Positions 8,546-17,342 of a stretch of 64,000 nucleotides of DNA are shown piece after piece. A program made the position numbers and the translations under genes. This stretch comes from CANGYM01 sp044372405 (GTDB lineage: Bacteria; Pseudomonadota; Alphaproteobacteria; JAJTHO01; CANGYM01). The notes beneath the pieces are model-generated. The model saw nothing but the letters and a program-made list of their open reading frames with translations. It did not search any database and had not been told where the DNA came from. The stretch is taken from positions 19,565 to 83,564 of the forward strand of contig JBILRW010000003.1 in assembly GCA_044372405.1 (NCBI GenBank), written 5' to 3'. Each line of letters opens with the position of its first letter. The stretch's first letter is position 1.

Positions 8546-9478
8546 ATGAACGGGTTGTGGCTTTTTCCTGGACAGGGCAGTCAGTCTGTGGGTATGGGCG
8601 TTACGTTGGCAGAGTCCTTTGCCGAGGCCAGAGAGGTTTTTGGCGAAGTGGATGAGGCCCTGAAAATCAACCTGTTTCGCCTGATGAAGGAAGGACCGCT
8701 GGAGGATCTCACCCTGACCAAAAACGCCCAACCCGCCATTATGGCCGTGAGTTTGGCGGTGGTGCGTATTTTAAAAAAACAAGCAAAGCTGGATGTGGCC
8801 ACCACGGGCCGTTTTGCAGCGGGGCACTCTTTGGGGGAATACAGCGCGGTGGCGGCCCTGGGGATGCTCTCTTTGGCCCATACGGCTCAGGTCCTTCAAA
8901 TACGGGGACGGGCGATGCAAAACGCTGTTCCCCCCGGACAAGGGGGCATGATCGCCGTTTTGGGGGCGTCTTTGGCCGATGTTGAGGCGGCGGTTGCCCG
9001 CTATCCAACGTGTGTTTTGGCCAATGATAATGCTGAGGGACAGATTGTGTTGAGCGGCCCGCTGAAGGATTTAGAGGGCTGCTCTGAGGCCCTGAAACCC
9101 CTGGCCAAGCGCATTCTGCCCCTGCCCGTCAGTGCCCCCTTTCACAGCCCCGCCATGAAACCGGCGGCGGAGGCCGTGGCGGAAGCGTTGGCGGCGCGGC
9201 CCCTTTCGTCTCAGGCCCCCTACCCCATTATCAGCAACGTGACGGCCCAGCCAGAAACGACCGGATGGGATGATTTGTTGGTGCAGCAAATCACGGGACG
9301 GGTTCGCTGGCGTGACATTATGGATTATGCCGATACCCAAGATCTATCCTGGGCGGTGGAATTGGGCCATGGCAATGTGTTAACCAACCTGGCCAAACGC
9401 CGTTTAAAAGAAACAACCTGTCTGAACCTGTCTGATCCCAAGGGGTTAGAGGTGTTTGTGGAAACGGTGATGGCTTAG
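8546..9478 (+). CDS. fabD: Malonyl-CoA:ACP transacylase
   Basis: FabD loads malonyl groups on acyl carrier protein for fatty-acid elongation. The 310-residue protein has the GQGSQ motif at residues 8-12, the nucleophilic serine in GHSLGEY, the conserved arginine in QIRGRAMQ, and the catalytic histidine in APFHSPAM. ATG 8546 gives the canonical MNGLWLFPGQGSQ start. A longer frame from 8501 overlaps the flavodoxin gene and is rejected. The usual fabG/acpP/fabF partners do not follow; a ccm cluster does. Confidence 0.95.
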   Translation: MNGLWLFPGQGSQSVGMGVTLAESFAEAREVFGEVDEALKINLFRLMKEGPLEDLTLTKNAQPAIMAVSLAVVRILKKQAKLDVATTGRFAAGHSLGEYSAVAALGMLSLAHTAQVLQIRGRAMQNAVPPGQGGMIAVLGASLADVEAAVARYPTCVLANDNAEGQIVLSGPLKDLEGCSEALKPLAKRILPLPVSAPFHSPAMKPAAEAVAEALAARPLSSQAPYPIISNVTAQPETTGWDDLLVQQITGRVRWRDIMDYADTQDLSWAVELGHGNVLTNLAKRRLKETTCLNLSDPKGLEVFVETVMA

Positions 9479-9519
9479 GCATATAAGCATCCAGACCCCC
9501 TTGTTAACCCCCCAAAACC

Positions 9520-10197
9520 TTGCCACAATCGCGTTTTAAAAAAACGGATCCTTTGGCTGTGATACCTGCCTCATCTCTATTGCAGATAGATATTTTCCGG
9601 CTAAGGCGGGGCGGGCGGGTGTTGTTCAGGGATTTTTCCTTGAGCCTATCCCCCGGGGATTGTGTTCACATCACAGGACCCAACGGGGTGGGAAAGTCGT
9701 CGTTTCTGCGGGCCATGGTGGGGCTGCTGCCGTTTCAGGGGACGATCCTCAAAACGCCGGGTATCTTATTTTTGCCCACGGAACAGGATTTTCCCCATGG
9801 GCAAACCGTTTATGAGTATCAACGCTTATGGCGAACGTTTGAGGAGGTTATCCTGAACGATTCGCCCCTTACCTCCTTAAACCAAGAAAAAATTTTCCTG
9901 CCCAAAGATGTTTTCACCAAACGCATCGATCGGCTTTCTTCGGGTATGCAGCAACGGGTGAGGCTGTCGCGTTTGGGGGACACGCGGGCCGTGCTCTGGA
10001 TTTTGGATGAACCGTGGCAGCATTTGGATCGAGAGGCCGCTGGCGTGCTCGATAATTGCATCATGGCCCACCTAAAACGCGGGGGGGCGGTGATCTTCAC
10101 CAGCCATGACCAGCGCGTTTTTTCTTTTGAAACGGCGAGCGTGGATCTTTCCGCCCTGATACCCACGGCATTGGCGGAGGACGCATGGCCCTTTTAA
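9520..10197 (+). CDS. ccmA: Heme exporter ATP-binding protein CcmA
   Basis: CcmA is the ATPase of the CcmABCD complex, which releases holo-CcmE for cytochrome c maturation. Walker A GPNGVGKSS is at residues 53-61, the ABC signature RLSSGMQQRVRLSRL lies in the C-terminal half, and Walker B LWILDEPWQHLD follows. The position directly before ccmB confirms identity. The start is uncertain: TTG 9520 gives 225 residues, and GTG 9559 would give a product nearer the usual ~200-210. It overlaps ccmB by 13 bp. Confidence 0.9.
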   Translation: MPQSRFKKTDPLAVIPASSLLQIDIFRLRRGGRVLFRDFSLSLSPGDCVHITGPNGVGKSSFLRAMVGLLPFQGTILKTPGILFLPTEQDFPHGQTVYEYQRLWRTFEEVILNDSPLTSLNQEKIFLPKDVFTKRIDRLSSGMQQRVRLSRLGDTRAVLWILDEPWQHLDREAAGVLDNCIMAHLKRGGAVIFTSHDQRVFSFETASVDLSALIPTALAEDAWPF

Positions 10198-10814
10198 CCT
10201 GGATGATCCGCGCCACGTGGCAGCAACGACGTGGCCACGGACAGGACCTGATGTTGCAAATCCTCTTCATGGTGGCCCTGATTATCATTGGCCATTTTGG
10301 GGGCAGTTTGGCCATGAATCCGGTTTCTTTTGTGTGGGTGAGTCTCCTCATCACCCACATGATCGGCATGGGATGGGGGGCGCGGGACAGCAATTCTCTC
10401 CCCACGGCGCTGTTAATGCATAATATCCCCCTGATTGCCTGGGTTTGGGTACAGGTTCTGGCGATGGTTTTAACGCGGGGGTTGTTCATGACGGGCTTTT
10501 CGCTGTTGGTTTTGGGGGTTTATGGGCCGGTTTCCTGGACGTTGGCCGTGGTGATTGGGCTGAGTCTGATCCCCTTAATCCTCTACCGTCTGCTGATGGA
10601 AAGCATGATGGGGGCGGGGGTGCTGGGGTTTGTTTGGCTTTGTCCCCTGCTGACGCCGCTGCTGATTTTTGGGCTGGATACCGTGCAAAGGGCCGCCAGT
10701 GGCACGCTGACTTTTGCCGGGGGTACCGTTTACGGTCTGATGTACCTCCTCTTTTGTATTGCGGTTTTGCCCTGGATCGTGGCATGGATGATGAAGGAAC
10801 GCATGACCTCATGA
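10185..10814 (+). CDS. ccmB: Heme exporter permease CcmB
   Basis: This 209-residue, strongly hydrophobic protein has about six membrane segments and the CcmB pattern ending MYLLFCIAVLPWIVAWMMKE. With CcmA and CcmC it forms the heme-handling ABC complex of system I cytochrome c maturation in the inner membrane. It starts inside the ccmA 3' end and its stop overlaps the ccmC start (ATGA at 10811). Length and neighbours agree with the family. Confidence 0.93.
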   Translation: MALLTWMIRATWQQRRGHGQDLMLQILFMVALIIIGHFGGSLAMNPVSFVWVSLLITHMIGMGWGARDSNSLPTALLMHNIPLIAWVWVQVLAMVLTRGLFMTGFSLLVLGVYGPVSWTLAVVIGLSLIPLILYRLLMESMMGAGVLGFVWLCPLLTPLLIFGLDTVQRAASGTLTFAGGTVYGLMYLLFCIAVLPWIVAWMMKERMTS

Positions 10815-11536
10815 CATCACCCGCCCGATTTTCTCTGCATGCTTTGGCCAGGCCCGCAATGTTTTTGCGCCTGGCGGGGGGTGTTTGCGGGGTTCTGGCC
10901 CCGTTTACGATGTTTCTGTTTGTGGTGGGCCTTCCTTGGGCGCTGTGGCTTTCGCCGCCGGATCGATTGCACGGGGATTTGGTTCGGCTGATGTATATTC
11001 ACGTGCCCGCCGCCTGGGCGGGGATGATGGCTTACGCCCTGTGCGGCCTTTCGGGGGCGGGATATTGGATTTGGCGGCATCCCGTGGCCAGCTTGATTTC
11101 TGAGGGCTTTGCCGAAATGGCCGCCATCCTTTCCGCCTTGTGCCTGATAACCGGTATGTTGTGGGGCAAGCCCGCCTGGGGCGCCTGGTGGGTATGGGAT
11201 ATGCGTCTGACCACTATGCTGCTCCTTTTTTTGTTATCAGTGAGCGTTCTGTTAAGCTACACCCTGATTACACCCCCCGCGTTATCCCGAAAAATCGGGG
11301 CCATGTTGGCCACGGTGGGGTTGATCAACTTGCCGCTTATTTCTTTTTCCGTGACCTGGTGGACCACGCTGCATCAGCCCGCCAGCATCCGGTGGTTTGC
11401 CAAAGACAGCATGGACATTGCCATGAAGGCCCCCTTACTCACCATGGCCCTGGCGTTTACGGCCTTTACCCTGTGGGCGGCGTTGCGCCGGGCCATGCTG
11501 CGGCTGCAAGCCCTAAAAGAATCTCGGGGCCTGTGA
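10811..11536 (+). CDS. ccmC: Heme exporter protein CcmC
   Basis: CcmC presents heme to CcmE. The 241-residue protein carries the tryptophan-rich WWD motif WGAWWVWD at residues 123-130 and the two periplasmic heme-ligand histidines, His64 (MYIHVPAAW) and His188 (TLHQPAS), which correspond to E. coli His60 and His184. About six membrane segments are seen. The frame is open far upstream to 10445 inside ccmB, but ATG 10811 with its 4-bp overlap gives the right N-terminus. Its stop overlaps the ccmD start. Confidence 0.95.
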   Translation: MTSPARFSLHALARPAMFLRLAGGVCGVLAPFTMFLFVVGLPWALWLSPPDRLHGDLVRLMYIHVPAAWAGMMAYALCGLSGAGYWIWRHPVASLISEGFAEMAAILSALCLITGMLWGKPAWGAWWVWDMRLTTMLLLFLLSVSVLLSYTLITPPALSRKIGAMLATVGLINLPLISFSVTWWTTLHQPASIRWFAKDSMDIAMKAPLLTMALAFTAFTLWAALRRAMLRLQALKESRGL

Positions 11537-11613
11537 TGATGCCGTTTTATGTTTGGATTGGGTATGGTTTGGCCCTTGTTATGCTGGGGTGGCAGGCATG
11601 GCGTCTGAAATAA
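11536..11613 (+). CDS. ccmD: Very short heme exporter protein CcmD
   Basis: A 25-codon gene starts in the ccmC stop (TGATG) and encodes MMPFYVWIGYGLALVML followed by GWQAWRLK. That is one membrane segment with a basic C-terminal end, exactly where CcmD is expected. CcmD stabilises the CcmC-heme-CcmE complex. Usual CcmD proteins are about 40-70 residues, so this is near minimal, with the cytoplasmic tail almost absent. The start could be either of two adjacent ATGs. Its 3' end overlaps tsaE by 16 bp. Confidence 0.75.
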   Translation: MMPFYVWIGYGLALVMLGWQAWRLK

Positions 11614-12035
11614 TCAGCACCTATACCCTAAAAGGGGAAGACGATACCGCCACCTTGGCCCAAGCCCTGGCCAAGAAACGGCAGACTTTCCCCCTGGTGA
11701 TGACATTAGAGGGCCCCCTGGGTGTGGGCAAAACCACCTTTATGCGCTTTTATCTGTCCGCCCTGGGCTGGACGGGATCCGTCACCAGCCCCACTTATGG
11801 ATTGATCCAGGTTTATGATCTTTCATGGGGGCCCCTGTGGCATGTTGATTGTTATCGCCTGACCCATCCAGACGATATTTACGAGCTGGGTTTGATTGAG
11901 GCCATGGCGCAGCACCCCTGCTGCATCGAATGGCCCCAGCGGATTGCCCCCTTTTTGCCCCTGCCCCGCCATAGTTTAGTCTTTAATTTTCAGGGCAAGG
12001 ACGAACGGAGCGTCACGCAGGAAATCATTTTCTAA
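11598..12035 (+). CDS. tsaE: tRNA threonylcarbamoyladenosine biosynthesis ATPase TsaE
   Basis: TsaE is the P-loop ATPase that works with TsaB/TsaD in t6A37 modification of ANN-decoding tRNAs. The 145-residue protein has Walker A GPLGVGKTTFMR at residues 39-50, then SPTYGLIQVYD, the DCYRL motif and EWPQR, all family hallmarks. ATG 11598 lies inside ccmD. It converges with, and overlaps by 11 bp, the oxidoreductase on the other strand. Linkage to ccm rather than to addB or a kinase gene is unusual but not unique. Confidence 0.93.
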   Translation: MASEIISTYTLKGEDDTATLAQALAKKRQTFPLVMTLEGPLGVGKTTFMRFYLSALGWTGSVTSPTYGLIQVYDLSWGPLWHVDCYRLTHPDDIYELGLIEAMAQHPCCIEWPQRIAPFLPLPRHSLVFNFQGKDERSVTQEIIF

Positions 12036-13002
12036 CAGGGCTGTTCATGCCACCCGTCATCGCCAAAGCCACCTGATGAACCGACCACGGGATCGTAACC
12101 ATGCCCCGGGATCCGAATCCGGAAAGAATCCAGAGCTTCGTTTTGGTTTCGGGTGGGAATGGCTGATTTTTGATCAGGGACACAAACGCCCCATGCTCAT
12201 TGATGTATCCTATATAAGGCAGCGTTGTTTTCCCCCGAATCCTGACGCCAGTCGTGGGATTAAGGGTTGGGTGGGGGCGTGGGTTGTTGAGTTTTGAGAG
12301 ATTTTTGTCCGTATCCTGGGATAAAATCGGGGCCTCTGTTTGATGGGGGCGGTAGGTTCCCCCACTGGCCACCGTGTTGTTTTTCATGGGAATCACGAAG
12401 CCTTCATCACATACAATGGTATTTTCTGAAGTTTCCTCTTGATCCGCATAATCCGTCTGTCCGGAGGAAAGACGCCAGGACCAATCCGGAAAAAAATCCC
12501 GCGTTCCCGCCCCCGTACACAAAATCACCATGGGCACCGGCAGATTTTGGGGATCCTGAACAGACAACCCATAAAAAACAGGAATGTCTTTCAGATACAC
12601 TCGACACGCCGCAATAGGATCCAGCCATCCCCCGCTGGTGAGGTCCGTCCCGCTTTCTGTTATCCTCAGATGATCTTGCCAAAGGGGACTGTGTCGTTTT
12701 CCCGCTGGCAGCCGCAGGGGGGCCGGATGAAAAAAGGTTTGGTTTTGATAGGTCTTTACGGCGTATTCATAGGCCGTCAGAAAAAAATGATCCTCAAAAC
12801 ACGGCGCCGCATGAATCAGGGGGTAAAGGGCGCACGCATGATGATGGGACGCACCGTGGGTAAAGGGCTGAGGAGAGGCCTCGCACACCGCCACAGCAAA
12901 GCCCTTTTGATGCAGGGCATGAGCCGTCATGGCCCCGGCCAAACCCGCCCCAATAACCAGAACATCATAGGAACCCATGGTTTTTAGAACATCACCAGCC
13001 AT
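12025..13002 (-). CDS. FAD-dependent oxidoreductase resembling the MnmC oxidase domain
   Basis: The 325-residue protein has an N-terminal dinucleotide-binding motif VIGAGLAG (residues 17-24) and a D-amino-acid-oxidase fold. Its LSSGQTDY, IVCDEGFVIP, ASGGTYRP, GVRIRGKTTLPYIG and SGFGSRGM segments line up with the C-terminal oxidase half of MnmC, which removes the carboxymethyl group from cmnm5(s2)U34 of tRNA. It lacks the methyltransferase half, so it would be a stand-alone MnmC(o). Substrate is inferred; another amine oxidase is possible. The start abuts the stop of the upstream SDR gene, indicating an operon. Confidence 0.7.
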   Translation of the reverse strand: MAGDVLKTMGSYDVLVIGAGLAGAMTAHALHQKGFAVAVCEASPQPFTHGASHHHACALYPLIHAAPCFEDHFFLTAYEYAVKTYQNQTFFHPAPLRLPAGKRHSPLWQDHLRITESGTDLTSGGWLDPIAACRVYLKDIPVFYGLSVQDPQNLPVPMVILCTGAGTRDFFPDWSWRLSSGQTDYADQEETSENTIVCDEGFVIPMKNNTVASGGTYRPHQTEAPILSQDTDKNLSKLNNPRPHPTLNPTTGVRIRGKTTLPYIGYINEHGAFVSLIKNQPFPPETKTKLWILSGFGSRGMVTIPWSVHQVALAMTGGMNSPVRK

Positions 13003-13719
13003 TTAGACTCGCGCCTGCGCCGCATAACCCCCATCCAGGTTGATGATTTCCCCCGTGACGGAAGGGCTGTTTTGTAAAAACATCAGGGCCGCGTAAATTT
13101 CATCCAGGCTGCTTGCTTTTTTTAGGGGAGAATGATGAACCGCCGCCTGAAAATGGGTGTCACTTTGGCGAACTCCCTTTAATGTCGATCCCAAAGCCAC
13201 GCCATTAATCCGTGTTTTCGGGGCCAGGGCAGGGGCCAGATCCAGGGTCAGCCGCCATAAAAGTTGCTTGCCCAATGTATAGCTAAGAAAATCCCCATGA
13301 TGCAAATGGGTGTGGGCATCCAGAATGCTCACAATATGATCCGTGTTTTGATACAGCCCCTGAATCAGCATCAAGGGGGCCAACGCATTCACCGCCAAAT
13401 GATCGTTCAGGCCCTGCCAGGTCACGGTTTTTAAGGTATCCGGAAAAAATAAAGAGGCATTATGAATCATCAACGCCAGGGGGCCCACGTTGTGAACCTC
13501 ACCAATGATGCGCTGAATATCTTCGGGCTTGCTTAGATCACCCTGAATCAGGGTGCATGATCGACCTTGGGTGTGGATAGCGGCTTGTAAATGCTTGGCC
13601 TCAGCCTCAGAAGACCCATAGTGCAGGACAATATCATAGCCGTCTTTGATCAAGCGCGAAACGAGTTCCGCCCCGATGCGTTTGGCCGCCCCTGTAATAA
13701 AAACACGTTTTTGCGTCAT
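13003..13719 (-). CDS. Short-chain reductase of the pteridine reductase/FolM type
   Basis: The 238-residue SDR has the NADPH-binding TGAAKRIG (residues 9-16), in which the basic residue and spacing match pteridine reductases. The active site reads Asp134, Tyr147, Lys151. Replacement of the usual Ser by Asp with this D-x12-Y-x3-K spacing is the PTR1/FolM pattern (Asp181/Tyr194/Lys198 in Leishmania PTR1). It probably reduces dihydromonapterin or dihydrofolate; that is inferred. It is divergent from motA and immediately precedes the MnmC(o)-like gene. Confidence 0.75.
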   Translation of the reverse strand: MTQKRVFITGAAKRIGAELVSRLIKDGYDIVLHYGSSEAEAKHLQAAIHTQGRSCTLIQGDLSKPEDIQRIIGEVHNVGPLALMIHNASLFFPDTLKTVTWQGLNDHLAVNALAPLMLIQGLYQNTDHIVSILDAHTHLHHGDFLSYTLGKQLLWRLTLDLAPALAPKTRINGVALGSTLKGVRQSDTHFQAAVHHSPLKKASSLDEIYAALMFLQNSPSVTGEIINLDGGYAAQARV

Positions 13720-13776
13720 GACAACAGAATCTTAATAGAGTTTTGATTTTATAGTCTAGCAGGATTCGGAGTTTCC

Positions 13777-14634
13777 ATGAAAGTCATTCTTGGGTTTGTT
13801 ATCGTTATTGCATGCACCTTGGGTGGTTATGTGGCCATGGGCGGGCATTTGGCGGTTTTATGGCAACCTTTTGAGGTTGTGATCATCGTCGGATCCGCCA
13901 TTGGGGCGTTTGTGACGGCCAACACCAAAAGCGTCCTTAAAAAAGTCATGCCCGGCATCAAAGTCGCCATGAAGGGCCCCAAATACAAAAAAACCCACTA
14001 TGTTGAATTGTTATCCATGCTGTTTTTGGTGTTTAAAACCATACGTTCCAAGGGGATTTTGAAGCTGGAGGCCGATATTGAAAATCCCCACGACAGTGAA
14101 TTATTTCATAAATTTCCGTTATTTCACCACGATCACCACGCCGTGGATTTTTTGTGTGATTATTTGCGGATGGTTTCGCTGGGCAGTGAAAATGCCTCCC
14201 TGATGGAAGACCTGATGAACCGGGAATTAGAGGTCCACCACCATGAACAACACAGCGTTGCCCACGCTGTTCAGGGTATGGCCGATGGTATGCCCGCCCT
14301 GGGTATTGTCGCGGCCGTTTTGGGCGTCATTAAAACCATGGGGTCCATTACGGAACCCCCTGAAATTCTTGGAAAATTAATCGGGGGGGCCTTGGTGGGA
14401 ACCTTTTTGGGTGTTTGGGTATCTTATGGATATTTTGCCCCCTTGGCCAGTATGATTGGATCCACCTATAACGAGGACGGCGCCTATATGGAATGTATCA
14501 AAGCCGGCCTTTTGGCGCACCTTCAGGGGGGTGCCCCGGCCATATCCATCGAATTTGCGCGAAAAATTTTACCATCCCACGTGCGCCCCAGCTTTGCTGA
14601 AGTCGAACAAGCCATTGATCAGTTGCCGAAATAG
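13777..14634 (+). CDS. motA: Flagellar motor stator protein MotA
   Basis: MotA forms the ion-conducting stator ring with MotB and pushes on FliG. The 285-residue protein has four predicted membrane segments (two N-terminal, two around residues 170-235), the family sequence ANTKSVLKKV, and the conserved VAAVLGVIKTMG and GALVGTFLGVWVSYG segments. A large cytoplasmic loop contains basic and acidic residues as expected. motB starts 2 bp later. The gap upstream (13720-13776) is divergent with the SDR gene and A/T-rich. Confidence 0.96.
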   Translation: MKVILGFVIVIACTLGGYVAMGGHLAVLWQPFEVVIIVGSAIGAFVTANTKSVLKKVMPGIKVAMKGPKYKKTHYVELLSMLFLVFKTIRSKGILKLEADIENPHDSELFHKFPLFHHDHHAVDFLCDYLRMVSLGSENASLMEDLMNRELEVHHHEQHSVAHAVQGMADGMPALGIVAAVLGVIKTMGSITEPPEILGKLIGGALVGTFLGVWVSYGYFAPLASMIGSTYNEDGAYMECIKAGLLAHLQGGAPAISIEFARKILPSHVRPSFAEVEQAIDQLPK

Positions 14635-14636
14635 TC

Positions 14637-15596
14637 ATGGCCGATCAACCCCCCATTATTATCATCAAGAAAATTAAAAAGGTTCAGGGCGGTGGGCACC
14701 ATGGCGGAGCCTGGAAAGTGGCCTATGCGGATTTTGTGACCGCTATGATGGCGTTTTTTTTGCTGTTATGGTTGCTCAATTCCACCACGGAGGAACAACG
14801 TCGGGGGATTTCGAACTATTTTTCCCCCACAACCATTTCAGAAAGCACCAGCGGCGCAGGCAGTGTTTTGGATGGGGTGACGGTTTCCGATGTGACGGCC
14901 AGCAAAGACGAAGAAATTCCCGCCTATAACCCCAGCGAAGCCCCCAAACCTGGTACTGTGCAAGAAGAGCAATCCGAAACCACCACCAGCCAACAATCTT
15001 CCCAGGGCAAAGACGGCGAAGCCGAGGCCTTTCAAGCCGCCCAAGAAAAAGCCATGAAGCAAGCGCTGGAGGCTATTCAGCAAGAGATTCAAAAAACACC
15101 CGAGCTGAAGGAACTCTCTGAAAACATTATTTTGGAAATGACCAAAGATGGTCTGCTCATTCAATTGGTGGACAGCAAAAAACGCCCCATGTTTGAGGCC
15201 GGAAAAGCCACCGCCATGCCCCACACGGCCATGATTTTAAAACGCATCCGTCCCATTTTGGACCGCGTTCCCAACCCCGTTCAAATCACGGGACACACCG
15301 ACAACAGCGGATCTGTCAATGCTGATTATGGCAACTGGGAACTGTCTGCGGATCGCGCCAACACAACCCGCCGTTTGCTCCAGCGTTATGGATTAAAAGC
15401 CCAGCGTTTTGAAAAAGTGGTGGGAAAGGCTGATACGGATCCCCTGCTGCAGGATGTTCCGGATGCGCCCATCAATCGCCGTATCGGGATTTTGCTTTCC
15501 TACATGGACGCCCCCAAAACCGATACCCGCAGCCAGCCCGTGACCCCCATCAAACAGGGCGTTTTTGAGGCGCAACCCGTGAAAAAAGCTCCTTAG
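14637..15596 (+). CDS. motB: Flagellar motor stator protein MotB
   Basis: MotB anchors the stator to peptidoglycan and carries the proton-binding aspartate. After a basic N-terminus comes the single membrane helix AYADFVTAMMAFFLLLWLLN with Asp32, the same position as the essential E. coli Asp32. A Gln/Glu/Ala-rich linker (about residues 95-145) leads to an OmpA-like domain with GHTDNSGS and LSADRANTTRRLL. Length (319) is normal. A 15-bp tandem duplication follows in the 126-bp gap before the next gene. Confidence 0.96.
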   Translation: MADQPPIIIIKKIKKVQGGGHHGGAWKVAYADFVTAMMAFFLLLWLLNSTTEEQRRGISNYFSPTTISESTSGAGSVLDGVTVSDVTASKDEEIPAYNPSEAPKPGTVQEEQSETTTSQQSSQGKDGEAEAFQAAQEKAMKQALEAIQQEIQKTPELKELSENIILEMTKDGLLIQLVDSKKRPMFEAGKATAMPHTAMILKRIRPILDRVPNPVQITGHTDNSGSVNADYGNWELSADRANTTRRLLQRYGLKAQRFEKVVGKADTDPLLQDVPDAPINRRIGILLSYMDAPKTDTRSQPVTPIKQGVFEAQPVKKAP

Positions 15597-15624
15597 CGCT
15601 CTTTATCTGTGGGCATAAGGACCC

Positions 15625-15654
15625 GCAAAAGAAAACCCTGCAAAAGAAAACCCT
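15625..15654 (+). repeat. Perfect 15-bp tandem duplication
   Basis: GCAAAAGAAAACCCT occurs twice head to tail (15625-15639 and 15640-15654) in the gap between motB and the unknown 178-residue gene. The remaining gap is A/T-rich and probably carries the promoter of the next gene. Confidence 0.9.
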
Positions 15655-15722
15655 GGACAAAGCGCTTAAAATTTGATAAATTTTCATGCGTTTTTATAAA
15701 ATTTTAATTAAGGTGAGTCTTT

Positions 15723-16259
15723 ATGTCTGATGTTGTTTCCCATGACTTGGCCCGCTTGGCCGCCCATGCGATGGATTTATTGTCGGTGGATCAATTGGTG
15801 CGGGTGCTGGATGGTCTGAATTTAATTGATCTTACAGCCAAAGCCATGTCCCCCATGCGGCTGTCTCAGTTGATGGAGCTGGCGGCGCGCTGTGCCTATG
15901 ATTTACTAAAAGAAAAGCGGGTGCGCTTAACCATTGGCATGGATAAAATTGAGCAAGGCCAGCTGGATTATGACCTGGTGGGCAAAAACCCTGCGGATTT
16001 AGACACGCTGAAATTAATCGCCAGCGAAATGGCGGAAAAAGATGAATTGTCCATTGATAACAAAGAACTGTTTCATATGGTCAGTGCTGTGATTACCGCC
16101 GCCCAAATGCTGGCCAACGATCTGGACGAGGGCAAAGCCAAACCCATACTGGCCAAGGGCGAAAATCTGGCCAACTTGACCCTGGGCACGGAAGATCGTG
16201 CCGAGAAAACCAAGGAATTTTTGGACGAATTGTTCGCCTTGCTCGCCAAACTCGTTTAA
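15723..16259 (+). CDS. Unrecognised 178-residue helical protein
   Basis: I do not recognise this family. The product starts MSDVVSHDLARLAAHAMD and looks mostly alpha-helical, acidic and soluble, with no signal peptide, membrane segment or cysteine-rich site. Heptad-like patterns occur near both ends, with DLDEGKAKPILAKGENLANL in the middle-to-C-terminal part. AAGGTGAG is a fair ribosome site 7 bp before ATG. It follows motAB after 126 bp and precedes a MidA-like methyltransferase by 9 bp. A motility link is possible but is only positional. Confidence 0.75.
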   Translation: MSDVVSHDLARLAAHAMDLLSVDQLVRVLDGLNLIDLTAKAMSPMRLSQLMELAARCAYDLLKEKRVRLTIGMDKIEQGQLDYDLVGKNPADLDTLKLIASEMAEKDELSIDNKELFHMVSAVITAAQMLANDLDEGKAKPILAKGENLANLTLGTEDRAEKTKEFLDELFALLAKLV

Positions 16260-16268
16260 TCGTTTTTC

Positions 16269-17306
16269 ATGTCCGACGCGGCGGCCTGCCTTTTTCAAAC
16301 GTTATCGGCAGGCCCCGTTTCCGTGTCGGATTTCATGGCGTTTTGCCTGGCCCATCCGGTGCATGGGTCCTATATGACCCAAAATCCCCTGGGCCGTGAT
16401 TTTATCACCGCGCCTGAAATCAGCCAGATGTTTGGCGAACTTATCGGCCTGAGTTACGCCGAATCTTGCCTAACTCACAATCAGTTCCAATTATGGGTGG
16501 AATGTGGTCCTGGACGGGGCACCTTAACGGTGGATGCGCTGCGGGCGGCGCGTCCTCATCTTTCCTTTGTTCCTGACGTTCATTTTGTGGAAACCTCCCC
16601 CGTGTTGCGATCCCTTCAGGCCAAAGCAACAGACGGCTTGTCCGTAACCTGGCATGAACGTCTGGAAACGCTGCCCACGGATGTCCCCTTATTTATTGTG
16701 GCCAATGAATGGCTGGATGCCCTGCCGCTGGAACAGTATGTTTTAACGGCCCAGGGATGGTATCGGCGTTCTGTGGAAAAAAGGGGGGCGTCTTTGGGGT
16801 TTTCGGTGGATACCACATCCCCTGCCCCCGCATCCGTTACCGCTGTTTTGTCCTCAATGTCTTATCCTTTGGGGAGTGTTTTTGAGTATCCCGCCCTGGG
16901 TTTAACCATGATGGAATACATCTGCCAGCGTCTGGTTGATCAAGGGGGGCAGGCCCTGATCATCGATTATGGACCCGATATTTTTGGGGTTGGTGATACC
17001 CTGCAAGCTGTTTATCAGGGGAAAACTTTGGACGTTTTTTCCCACATTGGGCAGGCGGATCTGTCGTGTCACGTTCCCTTTGGGGTGTTAACATCCTATA
17101 TTCACCAGCATTATCCGGATTTGTCCTGCACCGTAACTGCCCAAGGGCATTTTTTGCATGACCTGGGTATTCTGACCCGATTGGCTGCTTTGATGCGCCA
17201 GAATCCCCACCAGGCCCAGGCTCTGGGGGCTGCCTATCACCGCCTGACCCACCCCACGCAAATGGGGTCATTGTTTAAGGTATTGCGGATCGCCGCACGG
17301 CGTTAA
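16269..17306 (+). CDS. MidA/NDUFAF7-like SAM-dependent protein methyltransferase
   Basis: The 345-residue protein matches the COG1565 family. Its N-terminus contains YMTQNPLGRDFITAPEISQMFGELIG, then the SAM loop VECGPGRGTL, a VETSPVLRSLQ segment, and NEWLDALPLEQY. Human NDUFAF7 and Dictyostelium MidA methylate an arginine of complex I subunit NDUFS2 during assembly; the same role here is inferred from family. The NDUFA9-like gene at 2.2 kb is a possible functional partner. It starts 9 bp after the unknown gene and is likely co-transcribed with it. Confidence 0.88.
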   Translation: MSDAAACLFQTLSAGPVSVSDFMAFCLAHPVHGSYMTQNPLGRDFITAPEISQMFGELIGLSYAESCLTHNQFQLWVECGPGRGTLTVDALRAARPHLSFVPDVHFVETSPVLRSLQAKATDGLSVTWHERLETLPTDVPLFIVANEWLDALPLEQYVLTAQGWYRRSVEKRGASLGFSVDTTSPAPASVTAVLSSMSYPLGSVFEYPALGLTMMEYICQRLVDQGGQALIIDYGPDIFGVGDTLQAVYQGKTLDVFSHIGQADLSCHVPFGVLTSYIHQHYPDLSCTVTAQGHFLHDLGILTRLAALMRQNPHQAQALGAAYHRLTHPTQMGSLFKVLRIAARR

Positions 17307-17342
17307 GGGTCTCGAAATTTTATCTTGGCAAATCTCTCCTCT

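Noticed and set aside
10445..10810. Extending ccmC upstream to 10445
   Set aside because: The added 122 residues are the out-of-frame translation of ccmB; ATG 10811 gives the conserved N-terminus.
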